The notes beneath the pieces were generated by a model. It searched no databases. It saw only the letters and a list, made by a program, of their open reading frames with translations, and was not told the origin of the DNA. A stretch of 64,000 bases of DNA from positions 1-64,000 of the forward strand of contig NZ_BSPP01000010.1 of assembly GCF_030161095.1 (NCBI RefSeq). Reading direction: 5' to 3'. The position numbers were made by a program, and so were the translations under genes. Within the stretch, counting starts at the first letter, position 1, and the number at the start of each line of letters is the position of its first letter. Positions 20,741-30,033 of this stretch are shown here, in pieces. Origin of the DNA: Cypionkella aquatica (GTDB lineage: Bacteria; Pseudomonadota; Alphaproteobacteria; Rhodobacterales; Rhodobacteraceae).

Positions 20741-22933
20741 TCATGGTTTCACTCCGGTAAAACGGCGCAATCTCAGCGCGTTGAACACCACAAACACCGA
20801 TGACAATGCCATCGCGGCCGCAGCCAGCATCGGGGACAGTTGCGGGCCGCCAAAAGGCACCAACACCCCCGCCGCCACCGGGATTAGGGCGGCGTTGTAG
20901 CCGAAGGCCCAAAGCAGATTTTGCCTGATATTTTGCATGGTTGCGCGTGACAGCTGCAAAGCGGTTGCAACGCAGCGCGGGTCTGATGTGATCAGCACTA
21001 CATCGCCCGCTTCAATCGCCACATCGGTGCCCGAACCCATCGCAAAACCAACCTCTGCCGCGGCCAAAGCAGGCGCGTCATTGATACCATCGCCAACAAA
21101 CGCAACCCCACTGCCAAAGCGCGCAACCACCGCCGCCTTGCCATCCGGCAGCACGCCTGCGTGAACCTTTGTGATCCCCAACGCCCGCGCCACTGCTTGC
21201 GCTGTCGCCTCGGCATCGCCAGTGATCATCGCAACATCTACCCCCGCCGATCGCAGCGCCATGACAGCCGCCGCGGCCTGCGGCTTGATCGGATCCGCCA
21301 CTGTGATCAGCCCAATCGCGACGTCGCCACGCCCCACAAACAATACACCTTGACCAAGCGCCTGCGCCGCTGCTGCCCGAGCCGAAAGATCACCGTCAAT
21401 CTGGGCAAACATGCGGGCCGAGCCGACGCTGATCTGCGCGCCCGCCAAACTGGCACGCGCACCCTGCCCCGGCACCGCCTTGAAATCGCTGACGGGTGCC
21501 ACAAAAACACCCAACCGGGCGGCTTCTGCCACAACAGCCGCGGCAAGTGGATGCTCGGATGCGGCCTCGACTGCGGCGGCCAAGGCCAGCACCTCGGGCC
21601 CACCGATCACGGCTTGCACCACAGGTCGCCCAACCGTGAGCGTGCCGGTTTTGTCGAATGCGATCAGCTTGACGCTTTCAAGCCGTTGCAAAGCCTCACC
21701 TTTGCGAAACAACACCCCAAGTTCCGCCGCCCGGCCGGTGCCCACAAGGATAGAGACAGGCACCGCCAATCCCATTGCACAGGGGCAGGCGATGATCAGA
21801 ACCGACACACCTGCCACCAACGCTTGCGCCACGCCCGGCCCAAACGCCAGCCAGAGCAACACCGTCAGCGTGGCCAGCAGCATCACCAGCGGCACGAACC
21901 ACAATGTGATCTTGTCCACCAGCGCCTGCACAGGCAGCTTGCCGCCCTGCGCCGCTTCCACCATTGCAATGATCCGCGCAAGGACCGTCGCCGCCCCAAC
22001 CTCGGTAATCTGCATCACCAGCGCGCCAGTGCCATTCACTGTGCCACCCGTCAACCGCGCGCCGGTCTGCTTTTCCTGCCCAATCGCCTCTCCAGTCAGC
22101 ATGGCTTCATCCACGCTGGAATGGCCCGAAACCACCGTGCCATCGGCCGGGATCCTCTCACCGGGCCGGATTTGCACAAGATCACCGGGCAGCAAGGCAG
22201 CAACCTCGACCTCTTGCACACCGCCTTCCATCACCCGGCGCGCGGTCTTTGGCGTCAGCTTGACCAGCCGCGCAATCGCAGCACCAGCCCGACCGCGCGC
22301 ACGCGCTTCCAACGCCCGGCCCAGCAAGATCAGCACCACAATCACCGCCGCCGCTTCAAAATAAACCGAGCGGGCCGCCTGCGGAAACAGTTCTGGCGCG
22401 ACAGTCACAAGGCTGGAATAGGCCCAAGCCGCTCCTGCCCCAACGGCCACAAGGCTGTTCATATCTGGCGCGCGGTGCAGCAAGGCAGGCAAGCCTTTAG
22501 CAAAAAAGCCATGCCCGGGCCCCAGCAGCACCAGACTGACCAAGACAAACTCGGCCCACCAAAGGGTTTGCAAATCAACCAGCCCGTGCAAGGCCGCATG
22601 GAAACCGGGGATGAAATGGCCACCCATTTCCACGATAAAAACCGGCAAGGTCAGGGCGGCGGCCACCCAAACCGCCCGCCACAGCTGGCGCTGTTCGACC
22701 AACGGATCATGCGTGGCGGCCTGCGAAAGCGGCTTCGCAGCATAACCCGCCTTGCGCACCGCTGCGGCTAGCGCCTCGACATCCACCATTTCCGATACGG
22801 TGATCTCGGCGCGGCGCGTCACAAGATTGGCCACAGCTTGCGTCACTCCCGGTTGCGCTTTCAGCACCCGCTCGACCCGCCCAGTGCAGGCGGCACAAGT
22901 CATTCCTTCAACGCTCAGGCTCAGCATATTCAT
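20741..22933 (-). CDS. copA: Copper-exporting P1B-type ATPase
   Basis: A 730-aa inner-membrane pump exporting Cu(I). It has one N-terminal heavy-metal-associated domain with MTCAAC (residues 11-16), several transmembrane segments, the membrane metal site ACPCAMGLAVP (CPC), the phosphorylation motif DKTGTLT, and the ATP-binding HP and GDGINDAPAL motifs. The start at 22933 is fixed by AAGGAG 6 nt upstream; a 27-residue extension would run through the CueR operator. It is divergent from copZ and cotranscribed with cueR. Confidence 0.97.
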   Translation of the reverse strand: MNMLSLSVEGMTCAACTGRVERVLKAQPGVTQAVANLVTRRAEITVSEMVDVEALAAAVRKAGYAAKPLSQAATHDPLVEQRQLWRAVWVAAALTLPVFIVEMGGHFIPGFHAALHGLVDLQTLWWAEFVLVSLVLLGPGHGFFAKGLPALLHRAPDMNSLVAVGAGAAWAYSSLVTVAPELFPQAARSVYFEAAAVIVVLILLGRALEARARGRAGAAIARLVKLTPKTARRVMEGGVQEVEVAALLPGDLVQIRPGERIPADGTVVSGHSSVDEAMLTGEAIGQEKQTGARLTGGTVNGTGALVMQITEVGAATVLARIIAMVEAAQGGKLPVQALVDKITLWFVPLVMLLATLTVLLWLAFGPGVAQALVAGVSVLIIACPCAMGLAVPVSILVGTGRAAELGVLFRKGEALQRLESVKLIAFDKTGTLTVGRPVVQAVIGGPEVLALAAAVEAASEHPLAAAVVAEAARLGVFVAPVSDFKAVPGQGARASLAGAQISVGSARMFAQIDGDLSARAAAAQALGQGVLFVGRGDVAIGLITVADPIKPQAAAAVMALRSAGVDVAMITGDAEATAQAVARALGITKVHAGVLPDGKAAVVARFGSGVAFVGDGINDAPALAAAEVGFAMGSGTDVAIEAGDVVLITSDPRCVATALQLSRATMQNIRQNLLWAFGYNAALIPVAAGVLVPFGGPQLSPMLAAAAMALSSVFVVFNALRLRRFTGVKP

Positions 22934-22951
22934 CGCAATCTCCTTCGCCTG

Positions 22952-22984
22952 ATGATATGGGGCTTCCAGCTGCTGGAAGGTCAA
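22952..22984 (-). promoter_or_regulatory. CueR-type promoter of copA-cueR
   Basis: On the minus strand, -35 TTGACC (22984-22979) and -10 CATATC (22959-22954) are separated by 19 bp, longer than normal and diagnostic of MerR-family activation. The spacer holds a perfect 7+3+7 dyad, CTTCCAG-CTG-CTGGAAG (22963-22979), the CueR operator pattern. Confidence 0.88.
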
Positions 22985-23042
22985 GCCCCCGGATAGATTT
23001 TCGCCGCGTCTCAATTCTCACACATAAATTTACACCGCCCCC

Positions 23043-23073
23043 TTGACCTTCCCCTCACCGCAACCCCCATCTT
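23043..23073 (+). promoter_or_regulatory. MerR-type promoter of the copZ-like gene
   Basis: TTGACC at 23043-23048 and CATCTT at 23068-23073 with a 19-bp spacer. The left half CCTTCCC matches the copA operator, but the right half is degenerate. The long spacer suggests coregulation by CueR. Confidence 0.6.
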
Positions 23074-23096
23074 ACAGCACAGCAATGGAGCTTAGG

Positions 23097-23303
23097 ATGA
23101 CACTGATTTCTGTTCCCGATATGAGCTGCGGCCACTGCAAAGCCTCGGTCACCGAGGCACTCACCGCCTTGCCCGGTGCAACTTCCGTCAGCGTCGATCT
23201 GACGCTGCGGCGGGTCGAGGTGAAGGGTGCCGCTGATCCCGAATCAATGTTGATTGCCCTGTTGGAAATCGGCTTTCCCGCGCAGATTATCGCGAAAACG
23301 TGA
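23097..23303 (+). CDS. copZ: CopZ-like copper chaperone (HMA domain)
   Basis: A 68-aa single heavy-metal-associated domain with MSCGHC at residues 9-14. Such chaperones bind Cu(I) and deliver it to CopA. The start at 23097 is chosen because GGAG lies 6 nt upstream. It is divergent from copA, with a MerR-type promoter of its own, so copper would induce both. The length is typical. Confidence 0.93.
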   Translation: MTLISVPDMSCGHCKASVTEALTALPGATSVSVDLTLRRVEVKGAADPESMLIALLEIGFPAQIIAKT

Positions 23304-23469
23304 GAGCATATCCCTGCCAATCAAGGCAATTTCGCCCAACTTGTATTGCAGGGTACGGCCGACAGGTATAACTGGCCGCAATCCCTCCTTGTTCGGGCCC
23401 TATAGTGGTCGCAGGGCGGGTGCAGTCTATCAAACGGCAGAAAGCCAAACCAGCGACCGGAGCAGTCCA

Positions 23470-23595
23470 ATGTCTACCCAAAAGCCCGCCCAACAAAGTG
23501 GCGCGCAAACCCCGGCCCCGCAGCAGCAGGGCCAACAAGGCAGCACCACCCAACAGCAAAGCGGCGTTGTGTTCCGCGACTGGGCCTCGATCTAA
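23470..23595 (+). CDS. Small Gln-rich hypothetical protein, 41 aa
   Basis: Begins MSTQKPAQQSGAQ and ends VVFRDWASI. The middle is almost entirely Gln, Ala, Pro, Gly, Ser and Thr, so it should be disordered. GGAG lies about 7 nt upstream of the ATG. It sits alone between copZ and a TfoX-domain gene. The non-repetitive hydrophobic tail and RBS argue for a real small gene, but coding status is not certain. Function unknown. Confidence 0.45.
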   Translation: MSTQKPAQQSGAQTPAPQQQGQQGSTTQQQSGVVFRDWASI

Positions 23596-23669
23596 GCCAA
23601 CAGCTGAAATCGGATTTTGCAAGACCTGCCGCCAGCCGCTAGGCTTGCTCAAGTGATTTGCAGGACACC

Positions 23670-24014
23670 ATGCCCAAACCGATCTCCAGCATCCCTAACC
23701 TTGGCCCCGCATCTGAAGCAGCCTTCGCCAAGGCAGGCATCCTCACCGCAGAACAGCTGCGCGACATCGGCGCAGATGAAGGCTATCGCCGCCTGCTCGA
23801 TGCCGGCACCACCCCGCATTTCATCGGTTATTACGTGCTGCATATGGCCCTTCAGGGGCGGCCTTGGAATGACTGTAAAGGTGCTGAAAAGCAATCTTTG
23901 CGCGCGCGCTTTGACGCCATCAAGGCCGAACGGGTCGGCTCAATAGCACAGGGCCGCTCCGAGTTGGAAGCGGCCCTGCAATTCTTTGGCGTAATCGAGA
24001 AACCCCGCGCCTGA
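23670..24014 (+). CDS. TfoX/Sxy C-terminal-domain protein
   Basis: A 114-aa protein starting MPKPISSIPNLGPASEAAFAKAGI, the helix-hairpin-helix-like C-terminal domain of TfoX (Sxy) competence regulators, without the N-terminal domain. NLGPASEAAFAKAGILTAEQLRDIG is the family hallmark. Stand-alone copies are common; their role is unknown and need not involve competence. ATG at 23670 is preferred over a TTG four codons earlier. Convergent with ndk. Confidence 0.8.
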   Translation: MPKPISSIPNLGPASEAAFAKAGILTAEQLRDIGADEGYRRLLDAGTTPHFIGYYVLHMALQGRPWNDCKGAEKQSLRARFDAIKAERVGSIAQGRSELEAALQFFGVIEKPRA

Positions 24015-24061
24015 CCGATGTCTGCCTTTAGAAACGCGGCCCGGAACTTCTCAAACTCCGT

Positions 24062-24484
24062 TTAGCCAACCAGTTCAAGGCCCGAGAAGAAGAACGAGAT
24101 CTCGCGTGCAGCCGAAGCTTCGCTGTCCGAACCATGCACCGAATTTTCGCCCATCGACAAAGCGAACTCCTTGCGGATGGTGCCAGCCTCGGCGTTTGCC
24201 GGGTTGGTCGCGCCCATCACTTCTCGGTTTTTCGCAATCGCGGATTCGCCTTCCAGCACCTGAACCACAACCGGCTCAGACGCCATGAATTCGCACAGCT
24301 CGCCATAGAAACCGCGTGCGGAATGTTCTGCATAGAACGCACCAGCTTGTGCGGGCGACAGATGGATGCGCTTGGATGCGACAACGCGCAGTCCAGCATC
24401 TTCAAATTTGGCAACGATTTTGCCGGTCAGGTTGCGCTTGGTTGCATCGGGTTTGATGATCGACAGGGTGCGTTCAACGGCCAT
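24062..24484 (-). CDS. ndk: Nucleoside diphosphate kinase
   Basis: A 140-aa enzyme transferring the gamma phosphate of ATP to NDPs through a phosphohistidine. The active-site motif NSVHGSDS places the catalytic His at residue 117. [18 protein letters not shown] is the standard N-terminus. The start at 24484 follows GGAGA; a 47-residue in-frame extension is not family-like and is rejected. Length exactly as expected. Divergent from the ABC-F gene. Confidence 0.98.
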   Translation of the reverse strand: MAVERTLSIIKPDATKRNLTGKIVAKFEDAGLRVVASKRIHLSPAQAGAFYAEHSARGFYGELCEFMASEPVVVQVLEGESAIAKNREVMGATNPANAEAGTIRKEFALSMGENSVHGSDSEASAAREISFFFSGLELVG

Positions 24485-24675
24485 TTGGCTCTCCATCAGT
24501 AGGGGCGAGATCGCCCGGGAATTCGTCTGCGCGCCTGCTATCACGGGTCCCGCCGCTTGAAAAGCCGTCAAGCGCGCGCCGATCAGCGCCAAATCTACGC
24601 AAATCTTGTGCAAACCACGCGACAAGCAGGCTTCCCCGGTTGACGCCGCACCCCCCTTAGGGCAATCCCCGCCGC

Positions 24676-26523
24676 ATGCTTAAAATCGAAGACATCACCT
24701 ATTCCGTCGAAGGCCGCCCGCTGTTTGAGGGCGCTTCAGCCACGATACCCACCGGCCATAAGGTTGGTCTTGTCGGCCGCAATGGCGTGGGCAAAACCAC
24801 CTTGTTCCGGCTCATCAAAAAAGAGCTGGCGCTGGAAAGCGGCGATATTTCGATGCCATCGCGCGCTCGTATCGGTGGTGTGGCGCAAGAGGTGCCGTCT
24901 TCCTCGACCAGCCTGCTGGATACGGTGCTTGCCGCCGATACCGAGCGTGCGGCTTTGCTGATTGAGGCAGAAACCGCCCACGATCCGCACCGCATTGCAG
25001 AAATTCAGCACCGCCTGAACGACATTGACGCATGGTCCGCGGAGGGTCGCGCCTCTAACATCCTGAAAGGCTTAGGCTTTGATGCCGAGGCGCAACTGCG
25101 CCCCTGCTCGGATTTCTCGGGCGGCTGGCGGATGCGGGTGGCCCTCGCCGGTGTTCTGTTCGCGCAACCTGACTATCTGTTGCTGGACGAACCCACCAAC
25201 TATCTCGACCTTGAAGGCGCTTTGTGGCTGGAAAGCTATCTGCAAAAGTACCCCCACACTGTGCTGATCATCAGCCACGACCGCGGCCTGCTGAACCGCG
25301 CCGTCACCGGCATTCTGCATCTGGACAACAAAAAGCTGACCTATTGGTCCGGCCCCTATGATCAATTCGCCCGCCAAGTCGCCGAACGACGCGCCGTGCT
25401 GCAAGCCGAGGCGCGCAAACAAGCCGACAAGCGCGCGCATCTGCAAGCCTTCGTTGACCGTTTCAAAGCCAAAGCCTCCAAGGCCGCGCAAGCTCAATCC
25501 CGCGTGAAAATGCTGGAAAAGATGGAGACGATCACCGCGCCCGAGGATGCGAAAAAGGTCGTGTTCACCTTCCCCGCACCCGAGGAACTTTCGCCGCCGA
25601 TCATCAATCTGGAAGGTGTGGCCGTCGGCTATGGCGGTCCGCCGATCCTGAAAAAGCTGTCCTTGCGCATTGATCAAGATGACCGCATCGCGCTTTTGGG
25701 CCGCAACGGCGAAGGCAAATCGACGCTGTCCAAGTTGCTTGCAGGTAAGCTTCAGCCCGCCGAAGGCAAAATGGTGCAATCCTCCAAGCTGCGCATCGGC
25801 TATTTCGCGCAGCATCAGGTGGATGAGTTGATCATTGACGAAACACCGCTGCAACACGTCATGCGCCTGCGCCCAGCCGAGGGCCAACCGCGTCTGCGCG
25901 CGCGTCTTGCGGGCTTTGGCCTGATGGCTGACCAAGCCGAAACCGCCGTTGGTCGTTTGTCGGGTGGTCAAAAGGCTCGCCTTTCGCTGCTGCTCGCCAC
26001 GATCGACGCGCCGCATTTGTTGATCTTGGATGAACCGACCAACCACCTCGACATGGAAAGCCGCGAGGCTTTGGTCGAGGCTTTGACCGAATACTCCGGC
26101 GCGGTGGTTCTGGTCAGCCACGATATGCACCTGTTGGGTCTGGTCGCGGATCGCCTGTGGCTGGTCAAAGGCGGCGCAGTCGCCCCCTACACCGAAGATC
26201 TTGAGGCTTACCGCCGCCAGCTTTTGGCGGGGGATGAAGAGGCCAAGCCTGTAAAGCCAGTCGAAAAGGTCAAAAAGGTCAGTCAGGATGAAATCAAGGC
26301 CCTGCGCTCCGAGGTCAAGAAATCAGAAGAACGGCTTGAAAAGCTGAACGAGATGCGCGACCGACTGGCCAAGAAACTCGCCGATCCCGCGCTTTATGAG
26401 GATGCCCGCAAGGGCGAGCTTGACACTTGGAATAAGAAATACGCCGAGGTGATGGAGGCTTTGGACCGCGCCGAAGCGATGTGGGTTTCAGCGCAGGAAA
26501 AGCTGGAGGCTGCCAAGGGTTGA
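24676..26523 (+). CDS. ABC-F family ATPase (Uup/YheS type)
   Basis: A 615-aa cytosolic protein with two ABC domains in one chain and no membrane segments. Domain 1 has [22 protein letters not shown] and [11 protein letters not shown]; domain 2 has [20 protein letters not shown] and [12 protein letters not shown] linker of about 80 residues lies between them and a Lys/Glu-rich coiled coil occupies the last 90 residues. ABC-F proteins bind ribosomes and relieve stalled or mis-set translation. Which subfamily cannot be settled by eye. Single gene. Confidence 0.92.
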   Translation: MLKIEDITYSVEGRPLFEGASATIPTGHKVGLVGRNGVGKTTLFRLIKKELALESGDISMPSRARIGGVAQEVPSSSTSLLDTVLAADTERAALLIEAETAHDPHRIAEIQHRLNDIDAWSAEGRASNILKGLGFDAEAQLRPCSDFSGGWRMRVALAGVLFAQPDYLLLDEPTNYLDLEGALWLESYLQKYPHTVLIISHDRGLLNRAVTGILHLDNKKLTYWSGPYDQFARQVAERRAVLQAEARKQADKRAHLQAFVDRFKAKASKAAQAQSRVKMLEKMETITAPEDAKKVVFTFPAPEELSPPIINLEGVAVGYGGPPILKKLSLRIDQDDRIALLGRNGEGKSTLSKLLAGKLQPAEGKMVQSSKLRIGYFAQHQVDELIIDETPLQHVMRLRPAEGQPRLRARLAGFGLMADQAETAVGRLSGGQKARLSLLLATIDAPHLLILDEPTNHLDMESREALVEALTEYSGAVVLVSHDMHLLGLVADRLWLVKGGAVAPYTEDLEAYRRQLLAGDEEAKPVKPVEKVKKVSQDEIKALRSEVKKSEERLEKLNEMRDRLAKKLADPALYEDARKGELDTWNKKYAEVMEALDRAEAMWVSAQEKLEAAKG

Positions 26524-26578
26524 GCGCCGGTTCGCAAAACCCCTTGCCCTGACCACGCGGCTGCCCGTAACCTTTGGC

Positions 26579-27196
26579 ATGGACAGCGCTTTTCTGATCA
26601 CCGCTTTCGCCACTTTGTTCGTGGTGATCGACCCGCCGGGGCTGGTGCCTTTGTTTATCGCTCTTACTCAAGGCATGGAGGCTGGCCACCGTCGCCGGAT
26701 GGCGCGCAGGGCTTGTGTTATCGCGGCGATTTTGCTGACCCTGTTCGGGTTGATGGGCGAGGCTTTGCTGGGCTTCATCGGTATCTCGATGCCCGCGTTC
26801 CGCATTGCGGGCGGGATTTTGCTGTTTCTGACTGCCCTCGATATGCTGTTTGAACGCCGCACTCAGCGGCGTGAGGGGCAGCAGGCGGACCCGGATCACG
26901 ATCCGTCAGTGTTTCCGCTTTCAACACCTTTGATTGCCGGGCCGGGGGCGATTGCGACGATGATCTTGCTCGTCGGACAATCTGGTCCGGGTTGGGCGGG
27001 CACCTTTGCGGTGCTGGCGCTGTTGCTGGTGATGATGGTTGCCACCTATCTGTTCCTGCTCGCCTCGCCGCCGTTGGAGCGGTTGTTGGGGCGGACGGGA
27101 ACCATTGTGATCACCCGGTTGCTGGGGATGCTGCTGGCTGCGCTTTCGGTGCAGTTTGTGATTGATGGCGTGCGTGGCACTGGGTTGATTGGATGA
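26579..27196 (+). CDS. MarC family inner-membrane protein
   Basis: A 205-aa multi-spanning membrane protein. It opens MDSAFLITAFATLFVVIDPPGLVPLF, with the family-typical early Asp-Pro-Pro-Gly motif, and has about six hydrophobic segments. FPLSTPLIAGPGAIATMILL is the second MarC hallmark. Despite the name (multiple antibiotic resistance), the family has no proven role in resistance. Its stop overlaps the start of the next gene by 4 nt, so the two are coupled. Confidence 0.9.
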   Translation: MDSAFLITAFATLFVVIDPPGLVPLFIALTQGMEAGHRRRMARRACVIAAILLTLFGLMGEALLGFIGISMPAFRIAGGILLFLTALDMLFERRTQRREGQQADPDHDPSVFPLSTPLIAGPGAIATMILLVGQSGPGWAGTFAVLALLLVMMVATYLFLLASPPLERLLGRTGTIVITRLLGMLLAALSVQFVIDGVRGTGLIG

Positions 27197-27765
27197 ATGG
27201 CGAGGATTTCGGGCGGCTGGCTTATCTGGGGCTGATGCTGGCTGCGGTGGCGGGCTGGATCATGGTCGAGTATCGCCAGCGTTTGGGTCAGGCGATGCGG
27301 GTGGCGCTGGCTTGGGGGTTGATCTTTCAGGGCGTGATGGCGGGCTATGGATTATGGAGCGACATCCGCCGCGATATTCTGCCCGAGCAGGTGGTTTCGC
27401 CGGGGCGGGTCGAGATTCCGCGGCATCAGGACGGGCATTATTATCTGCGCCTGAAAGTGGACGGGCATGAGATGGAGTTCATGGCCGATACGGGCGCGAC
27501 CGGGATTGTTTTGTCGGCCGAGGATGCGGCTTCGGTGGGGATTGATCTGGCGGGCCTTGAATATCTGGGTCAGGCCGAGACCGCGAATGGGGTGGTTCGG
27601 ACGGCGCGGGTATCTTTGGAGAGCGTGGTTTTGGGACCGTTCGAGGATCAGGGCGTCACGGCTTTTGTGAATGAGGCCGCGATGCAGGGTTCGTTGTTGG
27701 GGATGGATTATCTGGGACGGTTCTCGATTCAGATCACGGGCGACAGGATGATTTTGACGCGGTGA
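27193..27765 (+). CDS. Membrane-anchored retropepsin-like aspartic protease
   Basis: A 190-aa protein with two N-terminal hydrophobic segments (about residues 8-26 and 36-54), then a soluble retropepsin-like domain. MADTGATGIVLS has the catalytic D-T-G-A motif near residue 98, and LLGMDYLGRF follows as in the TIGR02281-type clan AA proteases. A single D-T-G means it should act as a dimer. The catalytic domain should face the periplasm (inference). It is coupled to marC by a 4-nt overlap. Confidence 0.88.
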   Translation: MNGEDFGRLAYLGLMLAAVAGWIMVEYRQRLGQAMRVALAWGLIFQGVMAGYGLWSDIRRDILPEQVVSPGRVEIPRHQDGHYYLRLKVDGHEMEFMADTGATGIVLSAEDAASVGIDLAGLEYLGQAETANGVVRTARVSLESVVLGPFEDQGVTAFVNEAAMQGSLLGMDYLGRFSIQITGDRMILTR

Positions 27766-27782
27766 TTTCGGCTGATCTGAAT

Positions 27783-27800
27783 GTGTCCACGCGTGGACAC
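27783..27800. repeat. Perfect 18-bp palindrome
   Basis: GTGTCCACGCGTGGACAC, a perfect dyad with no spacer, 18 nt past the protease stop in a convergent intergenic region. Long enough to be a protein-binding site. No hairpin loop is possible without unpairing the centre, so it is not a standard terminator. Confidence 0.6.
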
Positions 27801-27841
27801 AGGGCCGATTTACAAGAAATCAATGGGTTAGCGGGGGCCCG

Positions 27842-27856
27842 TTAAGGATTTGTTAA
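27842..27856. promoter_or_regulatory. CtrA-like site TTAA-N7-TTAA
   Basis: TTAA, seven bases, TTAA at 27842-27856 matches the spacing of the alphaproteobacterial CtrA box. It lies downstream of both flanking convergent genes, so no target promoter is visible and chance is possible. Confidence 0.3.
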
Positions 27857-27891
27857 GCTTTTGGCGCTGACAGTGGCGGCTGTCGCCCATC

Positions 27892-28356
27892 CTAGCGTGC
27901 GGCTTTCTCGGTCTTTTTCTCCCACCGTCCCGATTCCTCTGACCAGTATTGCGCCGCAAGTCCTGCAGTGGTCAGCGCCGTCCACAGGCGGCGCGCGCCT
28001 GCCAGTGCGACATCATCGGCACCGTCAAACAGCACCCAGACGCGCTGCAGATTGGCAGCCTCGGCTGGTGTTGTCTCGGCCCCGTCCACCAGCATCAAGC
28101 CTTCTGCGGCGTTGCCGATGGCACCCTGCCCCAGCAAGATCGGCTGCATCGCGTCATGCGGCCCGCCTGCAAGCCCGTGCGGCAGGAAGCTGTCGTCGCG
28201 GTCGGTCCAAAGTGCGGTATCCAAGTTTTGCAGCGCCTCCAGATCGGTGCCGCGCAGCATGACTTTCCAGCCAGCAGACAAAGCCCGCGGCAGAATTGTT
28301 GCCATCGTGGCTTGCGGGGTGGAACGGGTCAGATGGTAGAACATCGCCACGCTCAT
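27892..28356 (-). CDS. holC: DNA polymerase III chi subunit
   Basis: A 154-aa clamp-loader accessory protein linking the polymerase holoenzyme to SSB. It begins MSVAMFYHLTRSTPQATMATILPRAL, the standard N-terminus of the family, and has LWTDRDDSFLPHG and VWVLFDGADD further on. It lies downstream of pepA on the same strand; pepA-holC adjacency is common in proteobacteria. The 73-bp gap holds a dispersed repeat copy. Confidence 0.93.
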   Translation of the reverse strand: MSVAMFYHLTRSTPQATMATILPRALSAGWKVMLRGTDLEALQNLDTALWTDRDDSFLPHGLAGGPHDAMQPILLGQGAIGNAAEGLMLVDGAETTPAEAANLQRVWVLFDGADDVALAGARRLWTALTTAGLAAQYWSEESGRWEKKTEKAAR

Positions 28357-28376
28357 GGCTTTGCCCGCCGCTTTGA

Positions 28377-28408
28377 AGATGAGTATTTAGAAAAGAGCAA
28401 CTGGAAGG
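28377..28408 (+). repeat. Dispersed GAGTATTT element, copy between pepA and holC
   Basis: ATGAGTATTTAGAAAAGAGCAA at 28379, sharing GAGTATTT-n-AAAAGAGCAA with the copy at 43445. It is oriented opposite to the flanking genes. Confidence 0.5.
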
Positions 28409-28429
28409 GCTGGGTCTGGAAGGGTCGCG

Positions 28430-29902
28430 TCATTTCTCCTCGTACCGATCCCGGATCAAGCGGTTCAGCGCCATCACGCCCCAGCCTGTCGCACCCTTTG
28501 GTGCAAGCGTGCTGTCGGTTTTCAGCAACGCCGTGCCTGCGATGTCGAGATGGCACCACGGGGTTTCATCTTTGACGAAGCGGCGCAGGAATTGGGCTGC
28601 CGTGATCGAGCCCGCATCGCGGCCGCAAGAATTGACGATATCAGCGACGCGGGATTTCAACTTGTCATCATAGCCTTGGCCCATCGGCATCCGCCATGCG
28701 CCTTCGCCTTCTGCGCCTGCGGCTTTCAGGAAAGCGTTGCAGAGCGCGTCATCGTTCGAGAATACGCCGGTATTTTCATGGCCCAAGGCGACGATGACCG
28801 CCCCGGTCAGGGTGGCGAGGTTGATCATACCCGTCGGTTTGAAGCGTTCCTGCGCATACCAAAGCACATCAGCCAGCACGAGGCGGCCCTCGGCGTCGGT
28901 GTTGATAACCTCGATGGTGACACCTTTCATCGATCGCACCACATCGCCGGGACGTTGGGCGCGACCGTCGGGCATGTTTTCCACGATGCCGACAAGGCCC
29001 ACGACATTGGCCTTTGCACCGCGCAAGGCAAGTGTGCGCATCACACCCGCGACGGTGCCCGCGCCGCCCATATCCATCGTCATATCCTCCATCCCGCCCG
29101 CAGGCTTGATCGAGATACCACCGGTGTCAAACACCACACCTTTGCCCACCAGTGCAAACGGCGGCTGATCTTTCGGACCACCATTCCACTGCATGACGAC
29201 GACTTTCGACGGGCTTTCCGAGCCTTGACCCACACCCAGCAAAGCGTTCATGCCAAGTTTGGCAAGCTGGTCTTCTTCAAGGATTTCAACCTCTAGCCCC
29301 AGTTCCTGCATTGCGGCAAGGCGGGCGGCGAAATCATCTGTGGTCAGGATATTGGCAGGCTCGTTGACCAGATCGCGGGTGAAGAACACGCCCTCGGCAA
29401 CGGCCGCCATCGGGGCCGCGGCTGCGGCGACGGCTTCGGGGTTTGTCACAGCGATGGTGACGGGACCGGGGGCCTTCGGTTGGCTGGATTTATGCGGGCT
29501 GAAATCATAGGCGCGCAGGGCAAGGCCGAACGAGATTTCGGCGGCTTGCGGGTGGTTTTCGGCAATCAGCACAGCGCCTGCCGGGGTCAGCGCGCGGGCC
29601 ACAGTTGCACCTGCCTTGCGTGCCTCGGCAATCGTTGCGCGGCGTGGCAACTGAATCAGTTGGACCGCGTCGGCGGCAAGCCCGGTGGGAAACGCCAGAT
29701 CAAGACTTTCGCCGGGTTTCAGCTTGGCTGCCGCCTCGGACGCCATCGCACGCGCCACTGCGCCTTTGGTCAGGGCGTTCAGCTTGCGCGCCGCCGGGCT
29801 GGTGGGCTTTTCGGCATCAAACAGCAAGGCGATGCGCCCGGTCTGGGTGGCCAATGCATCAAGGGCGACGGCTTGGAACTGGATGGCGATGGGGTGGGAC
29901 AC
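28430..29902 (-). CDS. pepA: Cytosol (leucyl) aminopeptidase
   Basis: A 490-aa M17 dizinc aminopeptidase. GKGVVFDTGGISIKP and the signature NTDAEGRLVLADVLWYA supply the metal ligands and catalytic Arg/Lys. C-terminal catalytic domain from about residue 165; N-terminal regulatory domain before it. In E. coli PepA also binds DNA in XerCD recombination. Divergent from lptF, the gene order usual for proteobacteria. Confidence 0.96.
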   Translation of the reverse strand: MSHPIAIQFQAVALDALATQTGRIALLFDAEKPTSPAARKLNALTKGAVARAMASEAAAKLKPGESLDLAFPTGLAADAVQLIQLPRRATIAEARKAGATVARALTPAGAVLIAENHPQAAEISFGLALRAYDFSPHKSSQPKAPGPVTIAVTNPEAVAAAAAPMAAVAEGVFFTRDLVNEPANILTTDDFAARLAAMQELGLEVEILEEDQLAKLGMNALLGVGQGSESPSKVVVMQWNGGPKDQPPFALVGKGVVFDTGGISIKPAGGMEDMTMDMGGAGTVAGVMRTLALRGAKANVVGLVGIVENMPDGRAQRPGDVVRSMKGVTIEVINTDAEGRLVLADVLWYAQERFKPTGMINLATLTGAVIVALGHENTGVFSNDDALCNAFLKAAGAEGEGAWRMPMGQGYDDKLKSRVADIVNSCGRDAGSITAAQFLRRFVKDETPWCHLDIAGTALLKTDSTLAPKGATGWGVMALNRLIRDRYEEK

Positions 29903-30033
29903 CGGGCGTTCTCCGAAATGGGCGCTGTTTCGCGGCAGGCTAGCGAAGCGGGGTTGGGATTGCCAGATACCAGTTTTCCCCGCCGGGGTTTTCCGCTAGG
30001 TTCGGGCGCAGTGATTTGGGGCAAGGATGTTCG

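Noticed and set aside
21161-22771. A 536-aa plus-strand frame over copA
   Set aside because: Composition typical of an antisense shadow (His, Arg, Gln), no motif, and copA is complete.
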